A DNA stretch of 64,000 nt. Origin: Nitzschia sp. pyKryTriq1 (Eukaryota > Bacillariophyta > Bacillariophyceae > Bacillariales > Bacillariaceae). Under the pieces are notes generated by a model. That model was not told the DNA's origin. It did no database searches and worked only from the letters and a program-made list of their open reading frames with translations. A program made the translations under genes and the position numbers. The stretch spans positions 3,100,001 through 3,164,000 of the forward strand of contig OY101117.1 in NCBI GenBank assembly GCA_956465555.1, read 5' to 3'. Shown piece by piece: positions 61,102-64,000 of the stretch; the stretch's first letter is position 1; each line of letters opens with the position of its first letter.

Positions 61102-62796
61102 ATGAGGTGTCTTCCCATTAGGCCTGATACCGTTTACACCAGCTACATCGACGGAACCACAGAGCGCCTGACGAAATCGGGGCTCGACGCTGAAACCCAA
61201 GCGACCTTGGTCCCCGTTGTATCACCGGCCACGAACAAACCAGTATGTTGGTTCTTACCGGCGAGTGATGACGATGTCGCTCGTGCCATCCAAGCGGCCG
61301 CCACGGCCTTTGAGGACGACTCTTCGGAATGCTGGTCGCATCCTTCCCGAGCCCCACAACGTGCCAAGATACTACGATCCATGGCGGCCAAATTACGGGA
61401 GCGCGTCGAAACATTGGCAGACATGGAAGTGCTTCAAATTGGAAGACCTCGAAAGGAAATGCGATTTCAATTGTCCAGACTACCTGAGTGGTTTGAATAT
61501 TTTGCGAACTTGGTGTGCGTCCACGAAGACTCCATCCCGCCGTTCGGACCGGGCTACATCAACCAAGTGAGACGGCTTCCACTCGGCGTGGTCGCCCAAG
61601 TCACGCCATTCAACCATCCGCTGCTCATCACCATAAAAAAGCTGGCGCCCGCCATTGCAGCAGGGAACACTGTGGTGATCAAACCTAGCGAACTAGCTCC
61701 CGCCTCCATCGTTGAGCTAGCAGCCTTGTGTACAGAAGCCGGCCTTCCAAAAGGAGTCATGAACATTGTCCTAGGCGCCAAGGATGTTTGCTCGCGTCTC
61801 ATCCAAGATCCAGCGATTGTCAAAGTGGATTTTACAGGAGGTCCCAACACGGGGAAAGCCATAGGAGAACAAGCTGGCAGTAATTTGAGCAGCTTCACTC
61901 AGGAGCTGGGAGGCAAAGCTCCCATGATTGTCTTTGCGCCTCCCTACGTGGAGCAACTCGACGAAGCGAGCCTGGACGCATATTTAGATCCTATCGTCAA
62001 TGGATGTGCCTTTGGAGCATTTATCGCAAGTGGTCAAACCTGTATTGCGGGTACGCGTATTTTGGTACAGTATTCCATATACAACAAACTGCTTTCCAAG
62101 TTAGTCGAAAAGACCAAGGTATTTTGTATGGGAGAGCCCATGGATATGGCGACGACTATCGGTCCCATCATCACGAAGCGACACATGAATTGGATCCATG
62201 ATACCATCGAGTCTAGTATGGCGAAGGATGAAAAAATACTACAAATATTGTGTGGCGGGAAACGATTTGAAGGGTTCGAGGGCGATCTGGCTGAATTGAA
62301 CGATGGAAACTACTACGAACCGACCATCATTGCTGTTTCCCCCGATATTATTTCTCAAATGACGACGCAAGAAGAAGAGTCCTCATCAATGATGACGATG
62401 GCGATCCAAAGCGTCTCAGCAGTCCATCATACAAGCGACGTCTTTCAAAAGGAGCTCTTTGGGCCAGTGGTCGTTCTCGCCCCCTTTTTCGATCAAAATC
62501 ACGCAACTGCGTTGGCGAACGACACAGACTTTAGCTTGGGATGTTCCATTTGGACAAAGGATCTGATTCAAGGGCATCAAATGGCGGACAAGGTGAAAGC
62601 AGGAATTGTATGGATCAACGATCACCACAAGAACCACCCGAGCAGTCCGTGGGGAGGCTTGACGAAAATGTCAGGAATTGGTCGGGAAAACGGTCTTGAC
62701 GCCTTTCGAGAATACACTCAGGCCAAGAGTGTCGTTATCAATTGCAACGAGTTCACAAGTGATTGGTTCCAAGACCCCAACGCCAGATACAACTAG
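61102..62796 (+). CDS. Aldehyde dehydrogenase
   Basis: Single exon, 564 residues, complete. The NAD-binding half has VTPFNHPLLITIKKLAPAIA, NTVVIKPSELAPAS and the VDFTGGPNTGK loop. The catalytic Glu is in TQELGGKAP and the nucleophile Cys in ASGQTCIAGTRILV, with FGPVVVLAPF and the C-terminal PWGGLTKMSGIGREN. No targeting sequence, so cytosolic. The chain is about 60-80 residues longer than usual, with inserts such as TTQEEESSSMMTM. Subfamily is not readable; the sequence could belong to the betaine-aldehyde or another group. Its divergent neighbour is an MHS transporter. Confidence 0.93.
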   Translation: MRCLPIRPDTVYTSYIDGTTERLTKSGLDAETQATLVPVVSPATNKPVCWFLPASDDDVARAIQAAATAFEDDSSECWSHPSRAPQRAKILRSMAAKLRERVETLADMEVLQIGRPRKEMRFQLSRLPEWFEYFANLVCVHEDSIPPFGPGYINQVRRLPLGVVAQVTPFNHPLLITIKKLAPAIAAGNTVVIKPSELAPASIVELAALCTEAGLPKGVMNIVLGAKDVCSRLIQDPAIVKVDFTGGPNTGKAIGEQAGSNLSSFTQELGGKAPMIVFAPPYVEQLDEASLDAYLDPIVNGCAFGAFIASGQTCIAGTRILVQYSIYNKLLSKLVEKTKVFCMGEPMDMATTIGPIITKRHMNWIHDTIESSMAKDEKILQILCGGKRFEGFEGDLAELNDGNYYEPTIIAVSPDIISQMTTQEEESSSMMTMAIQSVSAVHHTSDVFQKELFGPVVVLAPFFDQNHATALANDTDFSLGCSIWTKDLIQGHQMADKVKAGIVWINDHHKNHPSSPWGGLTKMSGIGRENGLDAFREYTQAKSVVINCNEFTSDWFQDPNARYN

Positions 62797-63763
62797 TGTA
62801 GCACGTACCATAGAGTTAGTACTAGACGGGGTCAAAGTAGTATGGCTATTGTTGGAGGAGCTACTTCTTGTACCTGATAGTACTACAGTCCTGGAATATC
62901 TCAAAGAATTGGCTGGTACCAAGAATACCAGCAAAGAAGAACAATTATAGACTCTAACTAGCTATCAAGCCTACTCTAGTAGAGAGTAGATTACCGGTAG
63001 TAGTAGCGCTCTCCTCTTGGAGTACCGGTATATCTTACGGCAGCGAAAAGGCGCTTTGTCTTACAATATTGCAGTACTGTACTGCTACAGTACCGGTACG
63101 AGTAGCTGTACTACTAGTAGTAGCAACTATCCATACCGTGGATACCCCCAACGAACAAAGGGAAGACAAGAAGTCGAACGAACACAAGTTGAGCCGATAC
63201 CGAAGAGAGACGACCGATGAATCTCATAAGATCATCGAGTCGACAACCAATATCGCAACTTCGGATTTCTAGATTAGTTGGATACCAGACAGCCAACGCC
63301 TCCTACTAGACAATGAACCAGAACTGGTGCAGATTTCTCTACTACGAAAACACGTTTGGGTAAGGGGTAAGGGTACTATTCTCGAAAGAGGACAAATTTG
63401 CTATGCAAATCGAAATCGACTAGCCAGGGACATGGGCCAGCGAAATATTCTACCATCTACTACATCATCGGTCTACAGTGCGCCATCATCTCGTACTGTA
63501 AATTCTCCCAATTTTGATGTTAAGGTGGATATGTAGCCTCAGTGCCATGGGCTGGAATTTTTGATTCCACGTGGCCAAAAAGGAATCCTCTATGATGGAA
63601 CTCTCGCAATAGCAAACCAAAAGGAAAAAGAATAATCAATAGAGATTCCATGATGAAATTTTTATATGTTATTCATGTACTAAGATAGAATAAAGTAGAA
63701 GACATAAATGGTGACCATTGGTTGAACTTTCAGCAACGCGGGATTTCATTTCTCGCGACAAAT
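62797..63763. other. Intergenic with a degenerate cassette repeat
   Basis: A GTAC/CTAG tract at 62810-63120 precedes the single cassette unit at 63141-63480. The remainder is AT-rich 3' flank of the right-edge gene. Confidence 0.5.
63141..63480 (+). repeat. Older single copy of the A-variable-C cassette
   Basis: A3 (63141-63277) matches A1/A2 with several substitutions and still reads PNEQREDKKSNEH to TSDF-stop; C3 (63463-63480) keeps CATCGGTCTACAGTG. The middle is related to v2 (shared TGCTATGCAAATCG near 63400). Spacing from A to C is about the same as in the tandem copies. Confidence 0.75.
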
Positions 63764-64000
63764 TTAGCGGTCGAAGTGCCCCATGTACTGCTCGTCCCGG
63801 TCGGGGTAGACCGAGCGGACGCCTGCCAAAATGCAGGGCGAAAGCTTCACGCGATTTCCGCGTCCCAGCGGTCCGAAAAGGTGCATCACAAGCTGTCGAT
63901 AAAGCAGCTTGCGAGCATGCGATCGGTCCGCTTTTTCGTCCTCGCGACGCGGCTCTTCGACCACATTGCACACAAAAGGGTAGACCTGGAGCCATTCGCA
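63764..64000 (-). CDS. Conserved protein, C-terminal end only (runs off right edge)
   Basis: The minus-strand frame is open from the window edge at 64000 to a TAA at 63764, 78 residues: EWLQVYPFVCNVVEEP, then HARKLLYRQLVMHLFGPLGR, GNRVKLSPCILAGVRSVYPD and a C-terminal YMGHFDR. The LxSCxLAxVRxxYPDxxxxYMGH end resembles a short repeat-family C-terminus that I have seen in protist proteins but cannot name. The charged, regular helical pattern and clean frame support real coding. The true start lies outside the window. Confidence 0.6.
   Translation of the reverse strand, partial: CEWLQVYPFVCNVVEEPRREDEKADRSHARKLLYRQLVMHLFGPLGRGNRVKLSPCILAGVRSVYPDRDEQYMGHFDR

Overview
The window reads as nuclear DNA of a photosynthetic stramenopile, most likely a diatom and probably a pennate one; genus cannot be fixed from sequence alone. 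Reasons: genes are separate transcription units on both strands, with mostly short GT-AG introns (about 65-210 bp); several proteins carry a signal peptide followed by an alanine/phenylalanine cleavage motif of the ASAFAP type used for complex plastids (MSH1-like, glyoxalase-fold, GNAT and FCP-like proteins); there is an FCP-family light-harvesting protein, a heat-shock-factor-type regulator of the diatom kind, and a TPR-like protein of a type I associate with diatoms.

Layout. 1-4.6 kb: left-edge partial VHL-domain/prolyl-hydroxylase fusion, a coiled-coil nuclear protein, and a secreted group XII phospholipase A2-like protein whose catalytic dyad is replaced. 6-11.6 kb: a doubtful broken gene, a bZIP factor, a UBL-PUB-STI1-UIM ubiquitin adaptor and a HAD nucleotidase. 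12.4-20.6 kb: a low-complexity protein, a phosphoethanolamine-methyltransferase/class II aldolase fusion, and a 1316-residue MutS protein with a C-terminal GIY-YIG domain (MSH1 type). 22-31.6 kb: a small secreted repeat protein, a repeat-rich intergenic tract, a plastid glyoxalase-fold protein, a probable mitochondrial helical-repeat protein, a three-exon plastid GNAT with membrane segments, and a cassette-like tandem repeat. 32-47.5 kb: a single-pass membrane protein, SKP1, tRNA-Thr(AGU), protein-only RNase P, a TPR-like protein, a class 3 lipase, an FCP-like protein, a PEX22 candidate and RanBP1. 47.9-50 kb: a complete-looking small LTR element (TRIM) next to a LINE 3' remnant. 50.8-64 kb: heat-shock factor, bestrophin-like channel, sulfotransferase, an MHS-type transporter divergent from an aldehyde dehydrogenase, a second copy of the cassette repeat, and a right-edge partial conserved protein.

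The genes do not form an operon or an obvious single pathway. Loose themes are protein turnover (SKP1, ubiquitin adaptor, the VHL fusion), organelle genome and tRNA maintenance (MSH1, PRORP beside a tRNA gene), and choline/betaine chemistry (PMT fusion, MHS transporter, ALDH); the last is inference only. Intergenic DNA is unusually rich in self-complementary GTAC-based words such as GTACCGGTAC, AGTACT and GGTACC.
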